DNA from: Catenisphaera adipataccumulans
Lineage (GTDB): Bacteria > Bacillota_I > Bacilli_A > Erysipelotrichales > Erysipelotrichaceae
Direction of reading: 5' to 3'
Assembly: GCF_014202755.1 (NCBI RefSeq)
Contig: NZ_JACHHK010000006.1
Coordinates: forward strand, 1-64,000
DNA length: 64,000 nt
The notes under the pieces were generated by a model that saw only the letters and a list, made by a program, of their open reading frames with translations, did not search any database and was not told the DNA's origin. Made by a program: the position numbers and the translations under genes. This document shows positions 26,322 to 33,338 of the stretch, piece by piece (position 1 is the stretch's first letter; every line of letters starts with the position of its first letter).

Positions 26322-26330
26322 TGCTATCAT
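26322..26330 (+). promoter_or_regulatory. Extended -10 of birA; transcript may be leaderless
   Basis: TGcTATCAT with no convincing -35. Six nt separate it from the birA ATG at 26337, and no Shine-Dalgarno lies between. Transcription would start at or within a base or two of the start codon. Confidence 0.5.
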
Positions 26331-26336
26331 TAGGTT

Positions 26337-27296
26337 ATGAAATATGAAATTTTACGCATTTTAAATGAACGAAAGGGCGAATATGTCTCCGGACAGGCGA
26401 TCGCGGATGAATTGGGCATTTCCCGGGTCAGTGTTTCGAAACAGGTGAAACGCTTAAAAGAAGATGGTTTTGAGATTTTATCGCAGACCCGCCGCGGTTA
26501 TCAGCTGACGATGAATAACGATGTGCTCAATGCAGCGATCATCGAAGATGGACTGGATCCGTTTTATCATGTTCAAGTCGTGAATTCAGTGGATTCCACA
26601 AACAATGAATTAAAACGAAATGCGAATGATCTGCCGGATGGATTCGTACTTGCCGCCAATGAACAAACCGCAGGGCGAGGCCGTAACGGCCACGATTTCC
26701 ATTCGCCCAGTCAGAACGGGATCTATTTTTCAATGTTTCTCAAACCGGATCTGCCGATCAATCAGGCCTTAAAGGTGACAGCTTGTTCAAGCATGGCGGT
26801 AGTTGATGCCATCGAAAAGAATTATGGGATCAAGCCGCGTGTTAAATGGGTGAACGATGTCTTGATCGGACAAAAAAAAGTCTGTGGGATCTTATGTGAA
26901 GGCAGTGTGGAAATGAATCTGGCAAAGCTGGAATATATTATTGTTGGTATCGGGATCAATGTGCATTCTTATTCCATGCCGGAAGAGATTCGTTCGATTG
27001 CTGGATGCATTGAGGACTTTTCGGATCGCCGGGTCGACCGCAATCTTTTTCTGCGGGATGTGCTGAATGCATTTCTGAAATATTACCGAACGATCGATAA
27101 AAATACATTTCTGCCGCGTTATAAAGAATATTCCTGTCTGCTTGGCAAAGAAATCAATGTGATCGAACCGCATTGTACCTATGCAGCGAAAGCTGTGGAT
27201 ATTAATGATCGGGCCAATTTAGTCATAGAAACATCCGACGGAACGCGGAAAGTTCTGTCTTCCGGAGAAATTCATATTCGGGAAAAAGCGCAGTGA
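26337..27296 (+). CDS. birA: Bifunctional biotin ligase / biotin repressor
   Basis: 319 residues. Residues 1-60 form a winged helix-turn-helix (G-E-Y-V-S-G-Q-A-I-A-D-E-L-G-I-S-R-V-S-V-S-K). The catalytic domain includes the biotinyl-AMP loop G-R-G-R-N-G-H near residue 117 and K-W-V-N-D-V near 168. A C-terminal SH3-like cap is present. It attaches biotin to pyruvate carboxylase Lys1109 and to the carrier protein at 18.8 kb, and probably represses biotin uptake or synthesis genes, none of which are here. No ribosome site precedes the ATG. Confidence 0.95.
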   Translation: MKYEILRILNERKGEYVSGQAIADELGISRVSVSKQVKRLKEDGFEILSQTRRGYQLTMNNDVLNAAIIEDGLDPFYHVQVVNSVDSTNNELKRNANDLPDGFVLAANEQTAGRGRNGHDFHSPSQNGIYFSMFLKPDLPINQALKVTACSSMAVVDAIEKNYGIKPRVKWVNDVLIGQKKVCGILCEGSVEMNLAKLEYIIVGIGINVHSYSMPEEIRSIAGCIEDFSDRRVDRNLFLRDVLNAFLKYYRTIDKNTFLPRYKEYSCLLGKEINVIEPHCTYAAKAVDINDRANLVIETSDGTRKVLSSGEIHIREKAQ

Positions 27297-27403
27297 TGTC
27301 CTTTGCCGTTTGTTCATTGTGATCAGATCATTGTTTAAGCCAGGTATTTGATCGGGAGATAAATGTATTTATGTTGGTCTTGATCCAATTCAGAAAGAAT
27401 ACG

Positions 27404-27434
27404 AAGGGAATCAGGGAAAAGTGATTCCCTTTTT
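27404..27434 (+). terminator. Intrinsic terminator in the birA downstream gap
   Basis: AAGGGAATCA / TGATTCCCTT with an 8-nt loop and T tail. It lies 108 nt after birA. The stretch between contains a small stem (ATAAAT / ATTTAT inside GATC / GATC) but no ORF, so it is either the birA 3' UTR or a short RNA. Confidence 0.8.
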
Positions 27435-27502
27435 GTTAGATTTTGTGAATTGAAGAGGATAGCTTGCATTTTGACCTAAAATAACATACACTTTTTTTTA
27501 GG

Positions 27503-27508
27503 TATAAT
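27503..27508 (+). promoter_or_regulatory. -10 box of the 437-residue membrane protein gene
   Basis: A perfect TATAAT preceded by a T tract. The -35 is not clear. The 5' leader of about 60 nt contains a GCGT / ACGC hairpin. Confidence 0.5.
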
Positions 27509-27574
27509 GATTTTCAAGACAATCCGCTTGCGTTTTTACGCAGTTCGGTGACATAAAACTGTAACGGAGGGTAT

Positions 27575-28888
27575 ATGTGGAAGTATCGTTGTAAGTCACA
27601 TTTGATTACCTTACTGATTTCTTTTGCCGGCGGCGTGCTGCTGATGGCGCTGGCGCTCCATGCAAACTTGGATTCTTATCGAGAACTGGTGAACATGGTG
27701 ATCAATACATATGAACAATCTGGTGTGAATCAGCTGACATCGGCGCAGTCGGCGGCGATGTCGAAGTATCTGATGGCACATCCTGAAATCTTTTACATTG
27801 TTTCCGGGCTTTCCATTTCCGGATTCTTCAATTTGATTCTATTGGCACAATGGCTCATGAGCCAGTATAATGTACATCCGCTTGTCATTTTATTCCTGGT
27901 CTTTCTGGTGCCGGATCTAATGTTTATGATCGGAGCCATTCTGGTGATCCCAATGATCATCGTCTGCATCTACGGCATGGTGACCCTGCGGACATCCGTG
28001 CAGTCTGATTTCCGAAAAGCTTCCTTGACAGCCGAAAATGAAATTCTGAAAGTGTATCGTCTGCATCATGAATTTCGTGAAGATGTCAAACCGATCGTAG
28101 ATGAGGTCCGTCATACTGAACGGCGCGTTACGGCAATCTATGCACTTGGGGTAGTCGCCGTCATCGTTGTCACTGTGATGATTTCGAATTTCTGGGTGCT
28201 TCTGATCGCGTTTTTGTTCTTTATGTTCGCATTCAATTATCTGCTGCACTATCGGGCCAACGCGGTCATTCCGATGGCAGCCTTGTTATACGAACAGTGT
28301 GATCCGGAAGCGTGTGCATCTGCGGTATTCTTATATTCAAAACGCGGACGGCGTTTGAAACTGCGGCAGCAGACCTTGTTGGCACAAAGCCTGATTTATC
28401 TGGATGATGCTGAATTGGCACAAGATGTACTGATCACATACCCGCGCAAAGATCAGGCAAGCATGCTTCAGTACTGGTCATTGATGGCATATGTGGATTA
28501 TCTGCTGAAAGACGATGATGCCTTGCAGCGCTGCAAAGAAGAAGCAGCCAAGATCCAGCTGCGTTACGGCCGGACCGGAGTGATGATCCAAAGCGAAGAA
28601 CTGCGCAGCATACAAAATAAGATCGATTTAATGAACGGTGAATTGAATGTCTGCAGAAAGTATTATCTGGAAGCCTATCGAAAAGCTAAATTTCCGTTTC
28701 AGCGGGTCGATGCCAGTTATTATATTGGGTTGATCTCCTTTGTCGAAGAAGATTATCCATTAGCGAAAATGTATTTTGAAAAAGTCACGGAATTGGGCAA
28801 TAAGATGAGCTTTGTGAAACGTGCACAAAAATACCTGGAGAAGATCCAAGGAATGCATATTGATACAGATATGAATTATGAGAGCTGA
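27575..28888 (+). CDS. Orphan membrane protein with helical-repeat tail
   Basis: 437 residues, function not recognised. Residues about 10-30, 72-92 and 98-130 are hydrophobic helices, followed by a charged segment and another hydrophobic pair near 187-225. The C-terminal 200 residues are soluble, all-helical and rich in paired helices with Y/A/L spacing like tetratricopeptide repeats (Q-T-L-L-A-Q-S-L-I-Y-L-D-D-A-E-L-A-Q, then Y-Y-L-E-A-Y-R-K-A, then Y-P-L-A-K-M-Y-F-E-K-V). This suggests a membrane-tethered protein-interaction platform. The ATG follows AACGGAGGG. It lies beside the type VII locus but is separated from it by a convergent gene. Confidence 0.82.
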   Translation: MWKYRCKSHLITLLISFAGGVLLMALALHANLDSYRELVNMVINTYEQSGVNQLTSAQSAAMSKYLMAHPEIFYIVSGLSISGFFNLILLAQWLMSQYNVHPLVILFLVFLVPDLMFMIGAILVIPMIIVCIYGMVTLRTSVQSDFRKASLTAENEILKVYRLHHEFREDVKPIVDEVRHTERRVTAIYALGVVAVIVVTVMISNFWVLLIAFLFFMFAFNYLLHYRANAVIPMAALLYEQCDPEACASAVFLYSKRGRRLKLRQQTLLAQSLIYLDDAELAQDVLITYPRKDQASMLQYWSLMAYVDYLLKDDDALQRCKEEAAKIQLRYGRTGVMIQSEELRSIQNKIDLMNGELNVCRKYYLEAYRKAKFPFQRVDASYYIGLISFVEEDYPLAKMYFEKVTELGNKMSFVKRAQKYLEKIQGMHIDTDMNYES

Positions 28889-28904
28889 AGCTCTCATTTT
28901 TTTT
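28878..28904 (+). terminator. Terminator of the 437-residue membrane protein gene
   Basis: ATGAGAGCT / AGCTCTCAT with a 2-nt loop and eight T residues. It overlaps the stop region of the opposing gene. Confidence 0.88.
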
Positions 28905-29418
28905 GTGCCTGCCATCGATAAAGAGCAATATTAAAAAGCACAGAGACAATGATTTCTGTCAGCGCAGCAACATGCCCGCAGTACATCACACTTAAAAAGC
29001 AGATAGAGAGCAGGACCAGACCGTGCAGGAGCACTGGGATCGGCAGATATTTTAGTTTGACGAGCCATTCGATGCATAGAAAAAGCAGACCTAGTTCAAT
29101 GACAGTCACATGCATCGTGCTGCTGAAAGACGGATACTGTGCGCCGTAAGGAATCAATCCGGAAACAGCCAGCAGCGCACATGCCGCTGCATGAAACCAT
29201 CGTTTGTAGGGGATATGGAGCCGGTCCCAGGCAGCAAGCGGGTAGAAAAAGAAACCGAACACCGTTGACAAGGTCCAGGCCAGAACAAAGAAATAATGAT
29301 GAAGCGTAAATTCCATGTACGTGAAATTGTCATAGAAAATATCCAGATAGAAGAATGCGGCAGCGTTCAGCAGCGGATTGATGAGATAAACATGCAGGGC
29401 GCCAAAATTTCTTTTCAT
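28894..29418 (-). CDS. Orphan polytopic membrane protein
   Basis: 174 residues with five or six hydrophobic helices and short loops. Family not recognised; the periodicity faintly resembles TraX- or YwaF-type small membrane proteins. It has many aromatic residues and several His, such as H-H-Y-F-F. The ATG has no Shine-Dalgarno, and its -10 box lies 6 nt away, so the mRNA is probably leaderless. Its promoter is interleaved with that of the divergent type VII operon. Confidence 0.8.
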   Translation of the reverse strand: MKRNFGALHVYLINPLLNAAAFFYLDIFYDNFTYMEFTLHHYFFVLAWTLSTVFGFFFYPLAAWDRLHIPYKRWFHAAACALLAVSGLIPYGAQYPSFSSTMHVTVIELGLLFLCIEWLVKLKYLPIPVLLHGLVLLSICFLSVMYCGHVAALTEIIVSVLFNIALYRWQAQKK

Positions 29419-29424
29419 GCTTGT

Positions 29425-29453
29425 ATTGTATGCAATTTTTTGTTCTTTGTCAC
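29425..29453 (-). promoter_or_regulatory. Promoter of the orphan membrane gene, opposing the type VII promoter
   Basis: On the minus strand: GTGACA (29448-29453), a 17-nt spacer, TACAAT (29425-29430), then 6 nt to the ATG. Its -35 lies inside the spacer of the plus-strand promoter at 29440-29468. Confidence 0.65.
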
Positions 29454-29468
29454 CTGTTCTCGTATATA
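29440..29468 (+). promoter_or_regulatory. Promoter of the type VII secretion operon
   Basis: TTGTTC (29440-29445), a 17-nt spacer, TATATA (29463-29468), about 30 nt before the first start codon. It overlaps the minus-strand promoter, so the two probably exclude each other. Confidence 0.65.
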
Positions 29469-29497
29469 AGCTTGAAACAAAGACAAGAGGTGGAAAG

Positions 29498-30460
29498 ATG
29501 CAAGAATGGGTCCGTGTTGTGTTCCGGTCGGATCATCTGCTGCAGCTGCAGCTGAAAGACCCGTCCTGGCTGGATGTCAGCGTATTTCCTAAAGCTGAGG
29601 TGGATGAATTATGTGTGCGCTGCGTCCTGCATGATGAGAAAAATGCGGTAATTTCTTATACGGTTGATTCCATGATCACACTGCACGATGTTTTTGCCCA
29701 GCATATTTTTGAAAAAGAAGAAGGGTATTGCTTTCTGCTGAAGTTAATGGATGATATGATGGCCGTCAACCGCAACAAGCCCGTTCTCTTTGATCCGGAT
29801 TTTGTCTTTGTTGCTCCGTTTGGCGATGCGTTTCGTTTTATCGTTGTTCCTGTCAAGACTGAACTTTGGATGGAACAGAAAGAACGAATGCAGAATTGGA
29901 TCAAGACACTCAGCTCTCTTTTTCAGACCACGACGGCATTTGAGATCCCAGGCTATTTGATGAAGGTGATCGATGCACCGGAGTTTTCTCTCCCGGATGT
30001 GATCCTCGGACTGAAAAATATGCGTCAGCGCTATTATCCGGTTCGATATGCTTTTTTCTTCCGGCGCCGTACGAATGATATATTCCGCGTGCAGGAGCCC
30101 ATGCACCATTTATATGACACAAAAACCGAAGCGCCGGTTCAAAGTACAGAGAAAACCCAGATCATCGGAACATTGGATAAACAATCGGCTTATCTAGAAA
30201 TCAACGGCGAGCGGTACGATTTGATCAGTGAATGGATACTTGTCGGCCGGGCGATGTCTTGTGATATCCGTCTGAACAGTACAGGCGTCTCTTTAAAACA
30301 TGCCAAGATCCTTTGTCAGAACGATCGTTGCTATATTCAGGATCTGAAAAGTAAAAACGGCACGTATTTAAACGAAAAAAAAGTGATCCGCAGGATGCGT
30401 CTGAAGGAAGGGATGAAAATACGGTTTGCGGATGTCGAAGGCATTTTTCATGAATCATGA
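29498..30460 (+). CDS. FHA-domain protein of the type VII locus (DUF6382-like N-terminus)
   Basis: 320 residues, no membrane segment, so cytoplasmic. Residues 1-170 resemble the DUF6382-type domain found before FHA domains in Firmicutes. Residues about 235-315 are an FHA domain: W-I-L-V-G-R, then the phosphothreonine-contact S-L-K-H-A-K-I segment and the D-L-K-S-K-N-G-T-Y-L-N hallmark. FHA domains bind phosphothreonine peptides. ATG 29498 follows AGAGGTGG. The stop overlaps the next start by four bases (ATGA), tying it to the kinase-like protein; the two likely act as reader and writer, or as docking partners. Confidence 0.88.
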   Translation: MQEWVRVVFRSDHLLQLQLKDPSWLDVSVFPKAEVDELCVRCVLHDEKNAVISYTVDSMITLHDVFAQHIFEKEEGYCFLLKLMDDMMAVNRNKPVLFDPDFVFVAPFGDAFRFIVVPVKTELWMEQKERMQNWIKTLSSLFQTTTAFEIPGYLMKVIDAPEFSLPDVILGLKNMRQRYYPVRYAFFFRRRTNDIFRVQEPMHHLYDTKTEAPVQSTEKTQIIGTLDKQSAYLEINGERYDLISEWILVGRAMSCDIRLNSTGVSLKHAKILCQNDRCYIQDLKSKNGTYLNEKKVIRRMRLKEGMKIRFADVEGIFHES

Positions 30461-31812
30461 AACGTTATGAACCGGTCCGTTTTTTGGATAGGACTCTGTA
30501 CAGCAATGTATGCCTGGCCCGTGATCAGGTCACCGGCCGTTTCGTGGTCACCAAATCGATCTTAAAATCGGCAGATCCGCTGCGGATCCATCAGTTTCAT
30601 GTTGAAATCGATGTATTAACACAGATACAAGATCCATTTGTGCCGGAGATCATGGATGCCTTAGAAACCGAGAATGAATTCATGATGACACAGACTTATA
30701 TTGAAGGGACCAGCTTAAATAAAATGCCGGTGAAAGAAAGATACCGATATCGAAATCAAATCGTGACTGAATCGCTGGAACGGCTGGAGTCTGTGCACCG
30801 GATCGGTTTTGTTTATATGGATCTTAAACCAGAACATCTCATTTGGCGGGATCATCATCTGTATTTAATTGATTTTAATGCCTGTATACCGATCGGCAGC
30901 CGCCAAGCTATTTTAAGTTCATATCCAGAACTTGTGCGCAGACAAGAAAAATTGGACTTCTGTCTGGATCATCAGGCATTGGCATTGATGCTGAAAACAT
31001 TGTACCCTCATTCGTTTGGGTTTCGGTTGTTGTTCAGGATACTGCATCGCGGCGGGCTGCGTTCCGCTCGTTCGGTACGGCGTTTTTTACGGACGGTAAA
31101 AATTGGTTCTCGGATCATGATGGTCAGTCTTTGTCTTGTTCTGTCTGTCTTCGGACTGTCGGATATGGTCCTGAAACCGGATCCGCTGACAAAATATCGG
31201 CTGCTGCCGAACTCGGAACGTTTTATGAATGCTTATTTCTATACATTGGAACAGAAAAGCGGCACAGCGGAAGAAAAGGCTCAGGAGAATCTTTATCAAT
31301 GGATCGAAAATAACTGGATCGATGATTCGGTTTATAAAGATCCGCATACAGCTTTATTTCTTTTGGATCAAGCCGTACAGTCGGAAGATCCTGGATTCTG
31401 CCGTTATCTACTCAAACAGATCCCGACCTCCATTCAAAATGAAATTCCGCAGACGATCCTGCTGATAAAGTCAACTTTGCCAAGCGAACCGGCTTTGCCG
31501 TATTCGTTTTATCATGCGTATTTGAAACAAATTCAGGCGGAAACGAATCAGCAGCGGCTGTCGTATCTTGATGTCTTTGAAAAATCCTTATTGGAAAATG
31601 CAATTGTTTTAAATGCGAAGGATATGCGGCATCTGACAAAATTGGAAGCTGAAACAAAAAGCGATGCGAATCATGCCTGTCTGTATCTTGAGTACTGTCT
31701 GTTTCTCAAAGCTAAGGGCATATCGATCTCGATTCCGGAAACCTGGCCGAAAAAATATGCTTCAGATGCCAAATGGAATGAACTATATCAACTTTGGAGG
31801 CAAGCAACATGA
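30457..31812 (+). CDS. EssB/YukC-like protein with a kinase fold retaining catalytic residues
   Basis: 451 residues, close to YukC/EssB in length. Residues 1-200 have a protein-kinase fold: the ATP-Lys V-V-T-K33, the helix-C Glu50, the catalytic-loop D122-L-K124-P-E-H127 (H-R-D becomes Y-M-D, Asn becomes His) and the metal-binding D139-F-N (Gly becomes Asn). The glycine-rich loop is not recognisable. Residues about 220-238 are one membrane helix, and residues 239-451 an all-helical outer domain. This architecture is that of EssB, whose N-domain is a pseudokinase; here the Lys, Glu and both Asp persist, so weak or atypical activity cannot be excluded. The start codon overlaps the FHA gene and the stop overlaps the next gene. 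Confidence 0.8.
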   Translation: MKRYEPVRFLDRTLYSNVCLARDQVTGRFVVTKSILKSADPLRIHQFHVEIDVLTQIQDPFVPEIMDALETENEFMMTQTYIEGTSLNKMPVKERYRYRNQIVTESLERLESVHRIGFVYMDLKPEHLIWRDHHLYLIDFNACIPIGSRQAILSSYPELVRRQEKLDFCLDHQALALMLKTLYPHSFGFRLLFRILHRGGLRSARSVRRFLRTVKIGSRIMMVSLCLVLSVFGLSDMVLKPDPLTKYRLLPNSERFMNAYFYTLEQKSGTAEEKAQENLYQWIENNWIDDSVYKDPHTALFLLDQAVQSEDPGFCRYLLKQIPTSIQNEIPQTILLIKSTLPSEPALPYSFYHAYLKQIQAETNQQRLSYLDVFEKSLLENAIVLNAKDMRHLTKLEAETKSDANHACLYLEYCLFLKAKGISISIPETWPKKYASDAKWNELYQLWRQAT

Positions 31813-33338
31813 TTGTTTTACATCTTCCGCCAAGACCAGTGCAGGCGACGGCAGCGGATGCAAAGAAGGACGATGAACCGGTCTTTGCGACGATCAACGG
31901 TGAGCCCGCGGCCAGCACGATCTATTGTCCGGAGCCGATGACGGTTTCGCTGCATTTGGCGGATGCGGATTTAAAGGACTATACCGTCTATTTGGACGGT
32001 GTGAAGCAGGATGCACTCGATATTCCGATCACACCGGAGCATCAAACGATTACGATTGTCATGCGTCATCAAAGCGGTATTGTGACAACACAGGAGATAC
32101 GGATCCATTCTATATCGCTCGGCGAACCGGATATAGATATTCCTGAGTATGTATTCGATCGGCCGGTCACGCTGAAATGGAGCAAGTTGCCGGAGCTGAC
32201 GCCGCAGGTGCAGATCGATCAAACAACATTGAAAGATGCAGCCGGTGTTTATTCGTATCAGCCGGATAAAACCGGCACCTATACTGTTCACGTATCGTAT
32301 CCGCAGGCACCCTACTTAAAATCTTCTTCTTACACCTTTCACTATACGAATCAATTGCCTTCGGTTTCTTTGCAGGCTTCAGCACTTGCGAGCAATCAGG
32401 ATGTGACTGTACATTGTACGTCGGATGCTCCCTGGATCAAAACGTCCTATTTGGAAGTCGACGGTCAGCTTCAGCCTTGGACATCGGAACTGGTCCTCAA
32501 AGCAGCGGACGGTGAGGATCATACATATCATGTCCGGGCCGTCGTAACGGATGTTTTTGATCATACGGCAGCACAGGATATCGATGTGCAAATACGACGT
32601 ATACCGCCTCATTTATCGATCTTGTTCAACGGGGATATGATGCCGTCTGATATGACTTTTACAGAGGTCAGAAGTCTGCAGTTTCAGACGACAGAGCCTG
32701 TACAGCTGGAAGGCAGCTTGAATGGAATGCCGGTATCGATCCTTGATCTGACGCAGCAGCTGCAGCAGATGGATCCGGGCGATATTCTGCAAGTTCGCTG
32801 TACCGTACAGGACCGATTTGGAAATATCAACACATCGGTATATACGTGGATCAAAGCATCTTTGCTGCCGACCCCGGATGAATCGCTGCTGAGGCGAAAA
32901 GAAAAGAAACCTGTGACAAAAAAAGTACAAACGAAGACCAAGATCACTGGCGATGCCGTGCAGATCCGTACCTGGACGTTAGATGATCAAAATCATCTGC
33001 ATGTCCGTCAGGAAATCCATCAGCCGCAGAAGAAAAGCCAGATCATCTTTATGGTTCCGAAACATCTTCATAAAGGAAGTAAGATCCGCATTGTTTGGCT
33101 GGATCCAGATGGCAAGACACCTAGATTTTTTGCCATTAATCATAAGAAGATCAAAACGAAATGGAAAACAGACCGTATCGGCAATCGATATTATGAATTC
33201 AAATTGAAGAAAAAGACCGTCGTAAAACTTCAGACGGAAGATCAAACGGTCCGGCGTGTGTTCCGAATTGAAAAAATGGCGGGACGGCCAAAATGGCAGG
33301 AAATCATCCAGCTCGTTCTCAAAGCGCTGCATGCATGA
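31809..33338 (+). CDS. Beta-rich protein of the type VII locus, Ig-like repeats
   Basis: 509 residues, unrecognised. It is predicted to be mostly beta strand, with three or four Ig- or FN3-like units between residues about 30 and 350: D-K-T-G-T-Y-T-V-H-V-S-Y is typical of a bacterial Ig strand pair. A Lys-rich linker lies near residues 358-385, and a compact basic C-terminal domain of about 110 residues ends in an amphipathic helix. No convincing signal peptide: the first 18 residues are short and contain prolines, so localisation is uncertain. ATG 31809 is fixed by TTTGGAGG and by the ATGA overlap with the preceding stop. It occupies the place where EsaA or EssA would be expected. Confidence 0.78.
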   Translation: MIVLHLPPRPVQATAADAKKDDEPVFATINGEPAASTIYCPEPMTVSLHLADADLKDYTVYLDGVKQDALDIPITPEHQTITIVMRHQSGIVTTQEIRIHSISLGEPDIDIPEYVFDRPVTLKWSKLPELTPQVQIDQTTLKDAAGVYSYQPDKTGTYTVHVSYPQAPYLKSSSYTFHYTNQLPSVSLQASALASNQDVTVHCTSDAPWIKTSYLEVDGQLQPWTSELVLKAADGEDHTYHVRAVVTDVFDHTAAQDIDVQIRRIPPHLSILFNGDMMPSDMTFTEVRSLQFQTTEPVQLEGSLNGMPVSILDLTQQLQQMDPGDILQVRCTVQDRFGNINTSVYTWIKASLLPTPDESLLRRKEKKPVTKKVQTKTKITGDAVQIRTWTLDDQNHLHVRQEIHQPQKKSQIIFMVPKHLHKGSKIRIVWLDPDGKTPRFFAINHKKIKTKWKTDRIGNRYYEFKLKKKTVVKLQTEDQTVRRVFRIEKMAGRPKWQEIIQLVLKALHA

